A DNA stretch of 25,179 nt from a virus: positions 1 to 25,179 of the IMG/VR virus record IMGVR_UViG_3300020478_000061; one strand, written 5' to 3'. The position numbers and the translations under genes were made by a program. Positions 1 to 8,054 of the stretch are shown one piece after another; positions within the stretch are counted from its first letter, which is position 1, and every line of letters begins with the position of its first letter. The notes below the pieces were generated by a model. That model saw nothing but the letters and a program-made list of their open reading frames with translations, was not told the origin of the DNA and made no database searches.

Positions 1-311
1 AGTCATTCAAGTTCCGTGCATTCTTCGAGGCTTGGTCATCTAACATCCAAGCATTACAGCAAAACTTCCAGAACGCCAATACGATGGCTGAGTACCAAGC
101 AAATGCTAAGGTACGTCAGATGGATCGTAAAGGTAACATCATTCGTACCTATAAGTTCGAAGGAATATGGCCATCAAACGTTGGTGCCATTGAACTAGAC
201 TGGGGTAACAATGATACTCCTGAGGAGTATTCTGTTGAGTTCCAGGTACAATACTGGACTTATGATACAGACATTAATACAGGGAACAATAGTGGGTCTT
301 CCTCAAACTGA
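1..311 (+). CDS. 19: Tail tube protein gp19, C-terminal part (5' end cut by window)
   Basis: This is the last ~102 codons of the T4-type tail tube protein; the reading frame is open from base 3 to the TGA at 309-311. gp19 polymerises into the inner tube of the contractile tail through which DNA passes. The recognisable part is the C-terminal beta-rich segment: a YKFEGIWPSN stretch followed by AIELDWGNND and ending with FQVQYWTYD, the hallmark end of T4-like gp19 proteins. A short Ser/Asn/Gly-rich tail follows. The ATG at 84 lies inside the domain and is not the real start. It sits immediately before portal gene 20, the normal T4-like order (18-19-20), so sheath gene 18 is expected upstream of the window. 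Identification is from remembered family motifs and gene order. Confidence 0.88.
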   Translation, partial: SFKFRAFFEAWSSNIQALQQNFQNANTMAEYQANAKVRQMDRKGNIIRTYKFEGIWPSNVGAIELDWGNNDTPEEYSVEFQVQYWTYDTDINTGNNSGSSSN

Positions 312-317
312 TAAATA
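310..317 (+). promoter_or_regulatory. Putative gp55-dependent late promoter for gene 20
   Basis: GATAAATA matches the T4-like late promoter core (TATAAATA) and lies 33 bases before the gene 20 ATG. It overlaps the TGA stop of gene 19 (309-311). The motif is visible; its activity is inferred. Confidence 0.55.
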
Positions 318-349
318 GATCTATAAAGACAAGTTATCAGCTGAGATAA

Positions 350-1975
350 ATGACTCAACTTTTTGGTTATTCTCTTGAACGTGCCAAGAAGGACTCCGCA
401 AAGGGTCCTTCTTTCGTGCGTAAAGAATCTGAAGATGCGGCCACACCTATTGCAGGTGGTGGCTTTTTTGGTACCTCCATAGATTTGGATGGTTCCTATA
501 AAGATGAGATGGATCTCATCCGACGTTACCGTGAAATGTCAATTCATCCTGAATGTGACAGAGCAGTGGATGACGTTGTTAATGAAGCTATCGCTGGAGA
601 TATCGATGATACTCCTGTGGATGTTGAGTTGTCTAACTTAGAAGTTAGTCAAAAGATCAAAAATAAAATACGTGAAGAGTTTATGAACGTTCTTCACTTA
701 TTAGATTTTGATAAAAAAGCGTATGATATATTTCGTAGATGGTACATTGATGGAAAGATATATTATCATAAGTTAGTTGACTATAAGAATCCTAGACGTG
801 GTATCACAGAACTAAGATACATTGACCCACGTAAGATTCGTAAAGTAATTGAGTACGAACAGCAGAAGGACAAACAGTTTATTGATCCTCGTACTATGGA
901 AGCACAAGTTGCTCCACGTACTGCTGAGTATTACATTTATAATCCTAAAGGTATCAGAGGAATGGAGAACTCTGGTGTAAAGATTGCACCTGATTCCATT
1001 GCGATGACTCACTCTGGTCTTAAGGATTTAAATAAGAATGTTATAATGTCGCACTTGCACAAGGCGATTAAAGCACTTAACCAGCTGAGGATGATTGAAG
1101 ACTCACTGGTTATCTATCGTTTAAGCCGTGCACCAGAAAGAAGAATATTCTACATTGATGTAGGAAATCTTCCTAAGCAAAAAGCAGAACAGTACCTCCG
1201 TGAGGTAATGTCCCGCTATAGAAATAAGTTAGTATACAATGCTGACACTGGTGAGATCAGAGATGATCGTAAGTTTATGAGTATGCTTGAGGACTTCTGG
1301 CTACCAAGAAGAGAAGGTGGCAGAGGTACTGAGATCACAACTCTACCAGGTGGACAAAACTTAGGTGAACTAGAAGACGTAAAGTATTTCCAGAAGAAAC
1401 TTTATCGTGCGCTTAATGTACCTGAGTCTCGTCTCGAATCAGAATCAACATTTAACTTAGGTCGTGCTGCTGAAATTACTAGGGATGAAGTCAAGTTCCA
1501 GAAGTTTGTAACAAGACTTCGTAAGAAATTCTCTGAGTTATTTCACGATCTACTTAAAACACAATTAGTGCTCAAAGGTATAATCTCACTTGAAGAGTGG
1601 GATGATATGTCAGAGCATATACAGTATGATTTTATTGCTGACAATTACTTTAGTGAACTTAAGGAGAAGGAAATTCTCACTGAGCGTCTAAATCTATTGA
1701 CTGCAATGGATCCTTTTGCAGGTAGATACTTCTCTCTTGATTATCTTAGGAGGCAAATTCTTAAGCACACTGATGCTGAGATTAAGCAGATTGATAAGCA
1801 GATGGAGAAGGAAATTGCCGATGGTAAACTACCTGATCCTGCGTCTATAGATCCCGCAACTGGTATGCCAATGGAAGACCCTATGGGTCAAGGAATGGAA
1901 GAAATGCCAGAAGATATGGGTCCAACTGGGGTGCAAGCAATTGCTCCTGCAGACTATAAACGCGGAGAATTCTAA
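350..1975 (+). CDS. 20: Portal vertex protein gp20
   Basis: The 541-residue product is the dodecameric portal at the unique capsid vertex. It nucleates prohead assembly, docks the terminase and later joins the neck. Length agrees with T4-like portal proteins (T4 about 524 residues). Recognisable segments include the N-terminal region with RRYREMSIHPECDRAVDDVV, the EFMNVLHLLDF segment, the RAPERRIFYIDVGNLPKQKA stretch and the PGGQNLGELEDVKYFQKKL stretch, all typical of cyanophage gp20 (a common marine myovirus marker). The C-terminus is rich in Met, Pro and acidic residues. The start at 350 has no strong Shine-Dalgarno but follows a late promoter-like box. It lies between gene 19 and the gp21 region, as in T4. 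Confidence 0.97.
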   Translation: MTQLFGYSLERAKKDSAKGPSFVRKESEDAATPIAGGGFFGTSIDLDGSYKDEMDLIRRYREMSIHPECDRAVDDVVNEAIAGDIDDTPVDVELSNLEVSQKIKNKIREEFMNVLHLLDFDKKAYDIFRRWYIDGKIYYHKLVDYKNPRRGITELRYIDPRKIRKVIEYEQQKDKQFIDPRTMEAQVAPRTAEYYIYNPKGIRGMENSGVKIAPDSIAMTHSGLKDLNKNVIMSHLHKAIKALNQLRMIEDSLVIYRLSRAPERRIFYIDVGNLPKQKAEQYLREVMSRYRNKLVYNADTGEIRDDRKFMSMLEDFWLPRREGGRGTEITTLPGGQNLGELEDVKYFQKKLYRALNVPESRLESESTFNLGRAAEITRDEVKFQKFVTRLRKKFSELFHDLLKTQLVLKGIISLEEWDDMSEHIQYDFIADNYFSELKEKEILTERLNLLTAMDPFAGRYFSLDYLRRQILKHTDAEIKQIDKQMEKEIADGKLPDPASIDPATGMPMEDPMGQGMEEMPEDMGPTGVQAIAPADYKRGEF

Positions 1976-1978
1976 ATA
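1972..1978 (+). promoter_or_regulatory. Putative late promoter before the gp67/68-position gene
   Basis: CTAAATA is a common variant of the T4-like late promoter core. It contains the TAA stop of gene 20 (1973-1975) and lies 20 bases before the next ATG (1999). Activity is inferred from the motif and position. Confidence 0.45.
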
Positions 1979-1998
1979 GTACTGATTGAGGATTAATT

Positions 1999-2205
1999 AT
2001 GCCTAGTGATGTCGCTATGAACATTGTTAACAAACTGTTTACTGGATCGAAAGATCTTAGTACAGAAGTTGACAAAGCAATGATGGCCGTTTCTGCTACA
2101 GCAATAGATGCTAAGAAGCAGGAGATGGCTAAATCATTTTTAGATACACCGCCCGAACCAGAAGAGGAGATCTCAACTGATGAAACTGATAACGGAAACG
2201 ATTGA
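1999..2205 (+). CDS. Small prohead-core-position protein between gp20 and gp21
   Basis: A 68-residue protein lies between the portal and the prohead protease, where T4 carries the small prohead core genes 67 and 68. The N-terminal 50 residues look helical (AMNIVNKLFTGSKDLSTEVD) and the last ~18 are strongly acidic with prolines (TPPEPEEEIS followed by Asp/Glu/Asn). T4 gp67 is likewise a small highly acidic core protein, so a prohead core role is a reasonable inference, but I cannot show sequence homology. GAGGATTAATT precedes the ATG and supplies a GAGG Shine-Dalgarno. The 3' end overlaps the gene 21 start by 26 bases. It is too conserved in position and codon structure to be a chance frame, but its function is unproven. 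Confidence 0.7.
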   Translation: MPSDVAMNIVNKLFTGSKDLSTEVDKAMMAVSATAIDAKKQEMAKSFLDTPPEPEEEISTDETDNGND

Positions 2206-2830
2206 AGACATAAAGGTTCTTGAGGAATCCACCAAGAGTGGTAAAAAGAATCTATATATCGAGGGAACTTTCCTTCAAGGTAACCTAAAAAATAGGAATG
2301 GTAGATACTATCCTATTAATACTTTGGAGCGTGAAGTAAACAAGTACAATGAATCTTTCGTTAAAAGTGGAAGAGCACTTGGCGAACTTGGTCACCCTGA
2401 TGGTCCAACTGTAAATTTGGATCGCGTGTCTCACTTAATTACTTCACTCGTAAGAGAGGACACGAATTTCAGAGGTAAAGCAAGGATTCTGGATACCCCT
2501 ATGGGTAACATAGCTAAGAACTTACTCGGTGAAGGAGTTAAGCTTGGCGTTTCTTCGAGAGGGATTGGATCACTCAAAGAAGAAGATGGATGTAAAGTAG
2601 TTGCTGATGACTTTATACTAGCAACCGCAGCTGATATTGTTGCTGATCCTTCCGCACCTGATGCTTTTGTCAACGGTATAATGGAAGGTAAGGAATGGGT
2701 ATGGTCAAATGGTGCCATACTAGAATCAGATTTAGAGCGTGTTCAGAAGTCATTGAACAATGCACCATCCCGCAAAGTCCTGGAGGAGAGAAAGCTTTCC
2801 GCGTTCTCACAGTTCCTTGGAACTTTGTAA
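2180..2830 (+). CDS. 21: Prohead core scaffold protease gp21
   Basis: The 216-residue product is the T4-type prohead maturation protease (serine peptidase family of T4 gp21). It is packaged in the prohead core, activates itself, and cleaves scaffold, core and capsid proteins. Visible landmarks are LYIEGTFLQ with NRNGRYYP (residues 25-45), the His motif GELGHPDGP (His72) and the Ser motif GVSSRGIGS (Ser125/126). A C-terminal PSAPDAFV segment also matches T4 gp21. Length is near T4's 212. The start overlaps the upstream small gene by 26 bases, suggesting translational coupling. It lies directly before scaffold gene 22, as in T4. Confidence 0.95.
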   Translation: MKLITETIEDIKVLEESTKSGKKNLYIEGTFLQGNLKNRNGRYYPINTLEREVNKYNESFVKSGRALGELGHPDGPTVNLDRVSHLITSLVREDTNFRGKARILDTPMGNIAKNLLGEGVKLGVSSRGIGSLKEEDGCKVVADDFILATAADIVADPSAPDAFVNGIMEGKEWVWSNGAILESDLERVQKSLNNAPSRKVLEERKLSAFSQFLGTL

Positions 2831-2832
2831 TG

Positions 2833-2840
2833 TATAAATA
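2833..2840 (+). promoter_or_regulatory. Strong late promoter candidate for genes 22-23
   Basis: A perfect TATAAATA, the T4 late promoter consensus, lies 3 bases after the gene 21 stop and 40 bases before the gene 22 ATG, in the short intergenic gap. No comparable box precedes gene 23, so this promoter probably serves both genes. Confidence 0.7.
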
Positions 2841-2866
2841 TTTTTAGCAAAACAACTTGATGTACG

Positions 2867-2872
2867 AAGGAG
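2867..2872 (+). promoter_or_regulatory. Ribosome binding site that fixes the gene 22 start
   Basis: AAGGAG sits 8 bases before the ATG at 2881. An upstream in-frame TTG/ATG (2857/2860) would put this site inside the coding sequence, so 2881 is the better start. Confidence 0.8.
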
Positions 2873-2880
2873 ACACCAAA

Positions 2881-3891
2881 ATGTCCGAAGAGAATACTGA
2901 AGTAAAGGTAACCGAAGAACAGGAAGTCACCGAAGCAAAATTCGACGGTGCCGTTGCTGACGGTTCTACCTTAGGATCTGTTGAAGTTCTAGGAGGTCCT
3001 ACTCCACAGAACTCTAAGCCCGATGATGAGTCTAATAAATTAAAGGCTCCTTCACAGACACAGGCTACTCCACCTCAAACAAAACCAAGTGCAGCTTCAG
3101 GTCAGAAGGCCGAGTTCAGCACAAAGGGTGATGTTAAAGCAGGTGTTGAACTAGAAGGTGATAACCTGATAGAAGTTGATGTTACTGCAGACGTTGAAGC
3201 TCTCACCAATGGTGAAGATCTTAGCGAAGAATTCAAAGAGAAAGCAGCAACAATCTTCGAAGCAGCAGTTGTTAGCCGCCTCAACGAAGAATTGGATAAA
3301 GTACACGAAGAGTACTCCAAGACTTTAAATGAGGAAGTAGAAAAAGTTAAGTCCGAACTAGCAGAACAAGTTGATGAGTATCTAACATACTCTGTTCAGC
3401 AGTGGATGGATAAGAACAACCTCGCAATTGAAGCTGGACTCAAGTCCGAGATTGCTGAGAGTGTAGTATCAGGACTTAAGAAAGTATTCGTCGAGAACTA
3501 CATAGAAGTTCCCGAAGAAAAAGCAGATATCATCAACGAGATGGCATCTGAACTTGATTCAATGGAAGCAAAACTCAACGAGCAAGTATCAAACAACGTT
3601 GAACTCACCAAACAAATTGGCAGTTTTGTCAAGAATGGGATTGTGAAAGAGATCTCCGAAGGTCTAGCATCTACTGAGAAAGAGAAGCTAGAGAGTCTCG
3701 CTGAAGGTGTTGAGTTTGAAGATGAAGAGTCATTCCGCAGCAAGGTTAGCCAGCTGAAGGAATCTTATTTCCCAAGCAAGCCTGCTCCAGGTACTGAAAC
3801 AGTAGCTGAAGATGCAGAGCCTGTTGTGGACACAGATATGACGGAATCGATGTCTAAGTATGTCGATGCACTCCGTCGCTGGACTAAGTGA
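2881..3891 (+). CDS. 22: Prohead core scaffolding protein gp22
   Basis: This 336-residue protein is the main internal scaffold on which the capsid shell assembles; gp21 degrades it during maturation. The C-terminal two thirds is a long acidic coiled coil (residues roughly 90-290, rich in Glu, Lys, Leu, Val). It contains a GLKSEIAESVVSGLKKVF segment followed by NYIEVPEEKADI, which closely resembles T4 gp22. The N-terminal ~90 residues are low-complexity (Pro, Thr, Gln, Ser, Gly), and so is the segment near residue 300. This makes the protein longer than T4 gp22 (about 269 residues). The start at 2881 is chosen from the AAGGAG spacing. It sits between gp21 and gp23, as in T4. Confidence 0.93.
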   Translation: MSEENTEVKVTEEQEVTEAKFDGAVADGSTLGSVEVLGGPTPQNSKPDDESNKLKAPSQTQATPPQTKPSAASGQKAEFSTKGDVKAGVELEGDNLIEVDVTADVEALTNGEDLSEEFKEKAATIFEAAVVSRLNEELDKVHEEYSKTLNEEVEKVKSELAEQVDEYLTYSVQQWMDKNNLAIEAGLKSEIAESVVSGLKKVFVENYIEVPEEKADIINEMASELDSMEAKLNEQVSNNVELTKQIGSFVKNGIVKEISEGLASTEKEKLESLAEGVEFEDEESFRSKVSQLKESYFPSKPAPGTETVAEDAEPVVDTDMTESMSKYVDALRRWTK

Positions 3892-3932
3892 GATTTAGTC
3901 AAACCTTTAATGTAAATTAATCCTATTTTTCC

Positions 3933-3938
3933 AAGGAG
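3933..3938 (+). promoter_or_regulatory. Ribosome binding site of gene 23
   Basis: AAGGAG lies 10 bases before the ATG at 3949 with an A-rich spacer, as expected for the most highly expressed protein of the phage. Confidence 0.75.
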
Positions 3939-3948
3939 TAAAAAAGCA

Positions 3949-5295
3949 ATGTTCAATGCAGAACAGTTGCAGGAAAAGTGGAACCCCGTTCTAGAGGCCG
4001 AAGGTGTTGATAACATCAAGGACAACTATAGAAAGGCAGTTACCGCAGTCCTGCTCGAAAACCAAGAAAAATTTCTCAGAGAGGAGGCTGGTGTACTAAC
4101 TGAAGCCGCTCCTACTATGAGTGCAGGTACAGGTGGATTTAGTGCAGGTAGCACAGCCACTGGTCCTGTTGCAGGTTTCGACCCTGTTTTGATCAGTCTG
4201 ATTCGTCGTAGTATGCCTAAGCTTATTGCTTATGACATCGCTGGCGTTCAGCCAATGACTGGTCCTACAGGATTGATCTTCGCAATGCGTTCACGCTACG
4301 GTACAAACCGTACTGCTGGAGCTGAAGCATTCTTCAACGAAGCAGATACTGAGTTCTCAGCAGAGAACGCAGCAAGCGATCTAGGACGTACTGCACAGTC
4401 AGGTTCAAACCCAGGTCTTCTTAACGACAGTGGAACCTATAATACTTCAGACGGTATGCCAACGGCAGAGGCTGAAGCATTAGGTGATGCTGCTGGAAAC
4501 CAGTTCGCTGAAATGAACTTCAGCATTGAGAAGGTAACAGTGACCGCTAAGTCACGTGCCCTCAAAGCTGAGTACAGTTTAGAATTGGCTCAAGACCTCA
4601 AAGCCGTTCACGGTTTGGATGCTGAGTCCGAGTTAGCAAACATTCTTTCAACAGAAGTTCTTGCTGAAATCAACAGAGAAGTTGTTAGATCTGTATACAA
4701 GGTTGCAAGACCTGGTGCTCAGAACAACACTGCTACTGCTGGAATATTCGACCTCGATGTTGACTCCAATGGTAGATGGTCTGTTGAGAAGTTCAAAGGT
4801 CTTCTCTTCCAGATTGAAAGAGATATGAACGCAATCGGGCACGAAACTCGTCGCGGAAAGGGGAACATATTGATTTGTTCCGCTGACGTTGCTTCTGCAC
4901 TATCAATGGCTGGTGTACTTGATTACACTCCTGCCCTTGCTGGTAATAGTAACTTACTTCCAGACGACAACAGCAGCACCCTTGCTGGTACTCTTAACGG
5001 TCGTATCAAGGTCTATGTTGACCCTTACTCTGCTAACGTTAGTGATCGTCACTACTATGTTGGTGGGTACAAAGGATCTTCTGCCTATGATGCTGGAATA
5101 TTCTACTGCCCTTACGTTCCACTACAGATGGTACGTGCAGTCGGACAAGACACCTTCCAACCAAAAATCGGATTCAAGACTCGTTATGGTCTTGTTGCCA
5201 ACCCCTTCGCTGAAGGAACCGATCAAGGACAGGGAGATCTCGATCCTAATAAGAACCGCTACTACAGACGTGTTCTTGTTGACAACCTTATGTAA
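3949..5295 (+). CDS. 23: Major capsid protein gp23
   Basis: The 448-residue product is the T4-like major capsid protein (HK97 fold), forming the hexamers of the head. Landmarks include the N-terminal propeptide-like helix (residues 1-52), the SLIRRSMPKLIAYDIAGVQP segment, GPTGLIFAMRSRYG, and the C-terminal KIGFKTRYGLVANPF, all diagnostic of gp23. A likely gp21 processing site is LTE/AAP after Glu52, fitting the protease preference for a hydrophobic residue followed by x-Glu. The length is shorter than T4 gp23 (521) but usual for cyanophages. Codon use appears enriched in C-ending codons compared with nearby genes, consistent with high expression. A strong terminator follows. No separate vertex gene 24 is seen after it. 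Confidence 0.97.
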   Translation: MFNAEQLQEKWNPVLEAEGVDNIKDNYRKAVTAVLLENQEKFLREEAGVLTEAAPTMSAGTGGFSAGSTATGPVAGFDPVLISLIRRSMPKLIAYDIAGVQPMTGPTGLIFAMRSRYGTNRTAGAEAFFNEADTEFSAENAASDLGRTAQSGSNPGLLNDSGTYNTSDGMPTAEAEALGDAAGNQFAEMNFSIEKVTVTAKSRALKAEYSLELAQDLKAVHGLDAESELANILSTEVLAEINREVVRSVYKVARPGAQNNTATAGIFDLDVDSNGRWSVEKFKGLLFQIERDMNAIGHETRRGKGNILICSADVASALSMAGVLDYTPALAGNSNLLPDDNSSTLAGTLNGRIKVYVDPYSANVSDRHYYVGGYKGSSAYDAGIFYCPYVPLQMVRAVGQDTFQPKIGFKTRYGLVANPFAEGTDQGQGDLDPNKNRYYRRVLVDNLM

Positions 5296-5322
5296 GAAGC
5301 ATATATTCTTACTTCAAGACAA

Positions 5323-5347
5323 GAGACCCTACGGGGTCTCTTTTTTT
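5323..5347 (+). terminator. Rho-independent terminator after gene 23
   Basis: A perfect 7-bp stem, GAGACCC (5323-5329) with GGGTCTC (5334-5340), closes a TACG tetraloop of the very stable UNCG class and is followed by seven Ts. It ends the capsid transcript from the promoter at 2833. Confidence 0.9.
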
Positions 5348-5356
5348 GTGCTATAA

Positions 5357-5364
5357 CATAAATA
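5357..5364 (+). promoter_or_regulatory. Putative late promoter before the 54-residue gene
   Basis: CATAAATA lies directly after the gene 23 terminator and 20 bases before the ATG at 5384. Its position makes sense as a fresh late start downstream of the terminator. Confidence 0.6.
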
Positions 5365-5383
5365 CTGTGACGCTTAGTATACT

Positions 5384-5548
5384 ATGAACGGACGTATTGA
5401 TAAGGTCGCAATGACAGCTCGACTTATTAAGTTGAAGAATTATATTCACGATAAGCAGTGGTACCCCCATTGGGATGATAAAGAAAGGTGGGCCGCACAA
5501 CAAGCATTGAACAACGCATTGGATATATTAGACGAGTATTGGGAGTAA
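5384..5548 (+). CDS. Small 54-residue late protein of unknown function
   Basis: A 54-codon frame runs from ATG 5384 to TAA 5546-5548. The product begins MNGRIDKVAMTARLIKLKNY and contains HDKQWYPHWDDKERWAAQQA, ending in DEYWE. It looks like a compact all-helical protein with many tryptophans and alternating charges. It is placed between the gene 23 terminator with its late promoter-like box and the next late promoter-like box at 5549, so it fills the gap exactly as a real gene would. I do not recognise a named family. Short proteins at this location occur in related cyanophages as far as I recall, but I cannot confirm it here. There is no strong Shine-Dalgarno. Confidence 0.72.
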   Translation: MNGRIDKVAMTARLIKLKNYIHDKQWYPHWDDKERWAAQQALNNALDILDEYWE

Positions 5549-5556
5549 GCTAAATA
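5549..5556 (+). promoter_or_regulatory. Putative late promoter before the gp3-like gene
   Basis: GCTAAATA directly follows the TAA of the 54-residue gene and lies 27 bases before the ATG at 5583. Confidence 0.5.
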
Positions 5557-5582
5557 GATAAGGATGACCACTAATATAGTTA

Positions 5583-6140
5583 ATGTCTTTCACTTCTCAA
5601 ATAGAAAATAGGAATTTCTTAAGTCCAGGTGGCTTCCGCTTTACTTTGGGTAAGTATCCCAAGGTAGCATACTTTGCTCAAGCAGCAAATATCCCAGGGA
5701 TATCTGTGGGTGAAGTGCAACAACCTACTCCATATAGGACAACCTATAGAGAAGGTTTTATGACTTACCAACCATTCTCCTTAAGGTTTATGGTGGATGA
5801 GGATCTGGAAAATTATCTTATCATTCATAACTGGATGCGTGGTCTGGCTACTCCTGATAACTATGCAGAGCGTGAGAACCTAGACACAGTTGAAATGAAT
5901 GCACCATCTAAGTCTATTGGTAATTTAAATTTTGCTGATGGTACCTTATTTGTTTTAAGTTCTAACTTCCAACCTAAGTTCCAGATATACTTTAGAGATT
6001 TAAATCCAACAAATCTAACTACTCTAGAATTTGATGGTAACTTATCTGACACAGAATACTTTAGTGCTCAGGTAGATTTTAATTATCTTTCATACCAAAT
6101 ACAAGATCTAAACGGAAAACAAATTCAAAAATTAACCTAA
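5583..6140 (+). CDS. 3: Tail completion / sheath stabiliser protein, gp3-like
   Basis: A 185-residue protein of the T4-like tail tube superfamily. The segment with ANIPGISVGE and the later DEDLENYLIIHNWMRGL stretch (residues about 34-90) is the pattern shared by tube and tube-end proteins such as gp19, gp54 and gp3. The length fits T4 gp3 (176 residues), which caps the tail tube and stabilises the sheath. In cyanomyoviruses gene 3 commonly lies between gene 23 and uvsY, exactly this position. The assignment rests on length, fold signature and order. A different tube-like protein (gp54 or a gp19 paralogue) is the main alternative. It is transcribed late, judged by the box at 5549. Confidence 0.72.
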   Translation: MSFTSQIENRNFLSPGGFRFTLGKYPKVAYFAQAANIPGISVGEVQQPTPYRTTYREGFMTYQPFSLRFMVDEDLENYLIIHNWMRGLATPDNYAERENLDTVEMNAPSKSIGNLNFADGTLFVLSSNFQPKFQIYFRDLNPTNLTTLEFDGNLSDTEYFSAQVDFNYLSYQIQDLNGKQIQKLT

Positions 6141-6144
6141 CATT

Positions 6145-6573
6145 ATGGATCCCCTTGAATCTGTGAAGCAGCAATGGGCTGCTGATTGTATCATTGATGA
6201 GGAGAAATTGGATCAGGAATCATTAAAGATCCCTTCTCTTCACGCTAAGTATATGGATTTTTATTCCAAATATAATTTGATATTGGCAGATAATAAGTCG
6301 AAACTGAAAATAATATTGCGAGATAAATGGATATACTATAACGGTAAGGCTTCACCAGAAGTCTACAGGGAGAATCCTTTTGACTTAAAAATTCTTAAGG
6401 GTGACCTGCAGAAATTTATAGAAGCGGATGAGGACATAAGGACTCAGGTTTTAAAAATAGAGTACTTCGAAACTCTGATAAATTATATTGATGGTATATT
6501 GAGGCAGATAAACAGTAGAACGTATCACATTAAAAATGCTCTAGAGCATAGAAGATTTGAAGCGGGATTCTAA
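6145..6573 (+). CDS. uvsY: Recombination mediator UvsY
   Basis: The 142-residue product matches T4 UvsY (137 residues). UvsY is the hexameric mediator that loads the UvsX recombinase onto ssDNA covered by gp32, and is needed for recombination-dependent replication. Visible features are the N-terminal DPLESVKQQWAADCIIDEEK, the KYNLILADNKSKLKIILRDK segment and the C-terminal ILRQINSRTYHIKNALEH. It begins 4 bases after the previous gene, and its TAA shares one base with the uvsW ATG (TAATG), suggesting coupled translation. The uvsY-uvsW order is as in T4. Confidence 0.93.
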   Translation: MDPLESVKQQWAADCIIDEEKLDQESLKIPSLHAKYMDFYSKYNLILADNKSKLKIILRDKWIYYNGKASPEVYRENPFDLKILKGDLQKFIEADEDIRTQVLKIEYFETLINYIDGILRQINSRTYHIKNALEHRRFEAGF

Positions 6574-8054
6574 TGACTGTCATATCGAAAAAGAACGAGG
6601 TCTATCTTAGGGTAGATACGGAGCAGTATATCCATCAGGAACTGGCAGACTATTTTACATTCGATGTTCCTAATGCTAAGTTCCTTCAGAGACAGAGGAG
6701 ATATAAGTATTGGGATGGTAAGATTCGTCTGTACTCTCCTGGTACTGGAGAATTATATGTAGGGTTATATGATTATTTGATAGAGTGGTTGGATAAGAAA
6801 CACTATGATTACACTATCAAGGACAGTGAAAACTATGGAAAACCAACAGACACCCTCGATGCCATCTCTCCCACAGCAGTATATGGTTTTGTTAGATCTC
6901 TGGGTCTGCCTTTTAAGCCAAGAGATTACCAACTACGAGGACTTTATTCAGCTCTCAAGTATAACCGTAGGTTATTATTATCACCAACTGGGTCTGGAAA
7001 ATCATTTATAATATACTGTTTAATTCGTTGGCACCTACAATTTAATAGAGAAATACTATTGGTTGTACCTACTACATCGTTAGTAGAACAAATGTATACT
7101 GATTTTGAATCTTATGGATGGAAAGCTGAACACTATTGCAATCGAGTCTACGGAGGACACGAATATGATCAACGGTCTCCTGTGGTCATATCTACGTGGC
7201 AGTCTGTCTACAAGAATCCTAGGAATTTCTTTAACAGGTTTGATGTTGTTATCGGCGATGAAGCGCACCTCTTCAAGTCGAAGAGTCTAACTAAACTTCT
7301 TACTAAGATGCACGGTTGCAAGTATCGTGTTGGATTGACAGGTACATTAGATGGTACGGAAACCCACCAACTGATACTAGAAGGATTATTTGGACCAGTA
7401 GAACAAGTAATAAGAACAAAACAATTACAGAAAGAAGGACACCTATCTGATCTTAAGATCAACATCCTAGTGTTGAAGCACGATTACAGAGAATTTGAAA
7501 CGTATCAAGAAGAGATAGATTATATAATTTCACACGACGAAAGGAATAAAATCATTACAGGACTTGCGCGTGATCTCTCTGGAAACACGCTAGTGCTATT
7601 TAATTTCATCGAAAAACACGGAGACCCATTGTGGGATAGGCTAAATAGTATTAACAAAAGCAAAAGATTATTTTTTGTACACGGTGGAGTTGATGCTGAA
7701 GAGCGAGAAGAAGTCCGTCACATATGTGAAGAGACTAATGACGCAATCATCTTAGCTTCTTATGGTACCTTTAGCACTGGTATTAATATCCGTAACTTAC
7801 ATAATGTGATTTTTGCTTCTCCATCTAAATCTAGAATACGTAATTTACAATCAATAGGACGTGCTCTTCGGAAGCACGACTCTAAAGCTAGAGCAACCCT
7901 ATATGATTTCGCTGATGACATTAGTAATGATTCTAGTCATAACGCAACTTTAAACCATTTATTTGCTAGAATAAAGTTGTACAAAGAAGAGAAATTTGAT
8001 TATTCCATCACTGAAATTAACTTAAATGGCAATCAGTTACATCAAACACGATGA
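6573..8054 (+). CDS. uvsW: RNA-DNA and branched-DNA helicase UvsW
   Basis: A 493-residue superfamily 2 helicase, close to T4 UvsW (503). UvsW unwinds R-loops and branch-migrates recombination and stalled-fork intermediates, switching replication from origin-driven to recombination-driven. Motifs in order: N-terminal DNA-binding region with RRYKYWDGKIRLY (residues 42-54), Q-like PRDYQ (117-121), Walker A SPTGSGKS (137-144), DEAH box GDEAH (228-232), motif III GLTGTLDG, motif V-like TFSTGINI and motif VI QSIGRALRK. All catalytic motifs are intact. It overlaps uvsY by 1 base and the next gene by 29 bases. Confidence 0.96.
   Translation: MTVISKKNEVYLRVDTEQYIHQELADYFTFDVPNAKFLQRQRRYKYWDGKIRLYSPGTGELYVGLYDYLIEWLDKKHYDYTIKDSENYGKPTDTLDAISPTAVYGFVRSLGLPFKPRDYQLRGLYSALKYNRRLLLSPTGSGKSFIIYCLIRWHLQFNREILLVVPTTSLVEQMYTDFESYGWKAEHYCNRVYGGHEYDQRSPVVISTWQSVYKNPRNFFNRFDVVIGDEAHLFKSKSLTKLLTKMHGCKYRVGLTGTLDGTETHQLILEGLFGPVEQVIRTKQLQKEGHLSDLKINILVLKHDYREFETYQEEIDYIISHDERNKIITGLARDLSGNTLVLFNFIEKHGDPLWDRLNSINKSKRLFFVHGGVDAEEREEVRHICEETNDAIILASYGTFSTGINIRNLHNVIFASPSKSRIRNLQSIGRALRKHDSKARATLYDFADDISNDSSHNATLNHLFARIKLYKEEKFDYSITEINLNGNQLHQTR

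Noticed and set aside
4889-5356. A 155-codon + strand frame overlapping the end of gene 23 and the terminator
   Set aside because: It runs out of frame through the conserved gp23 sequence and through the terminator hairpin; the translation is Leu/Thr-rich shadow sequence.
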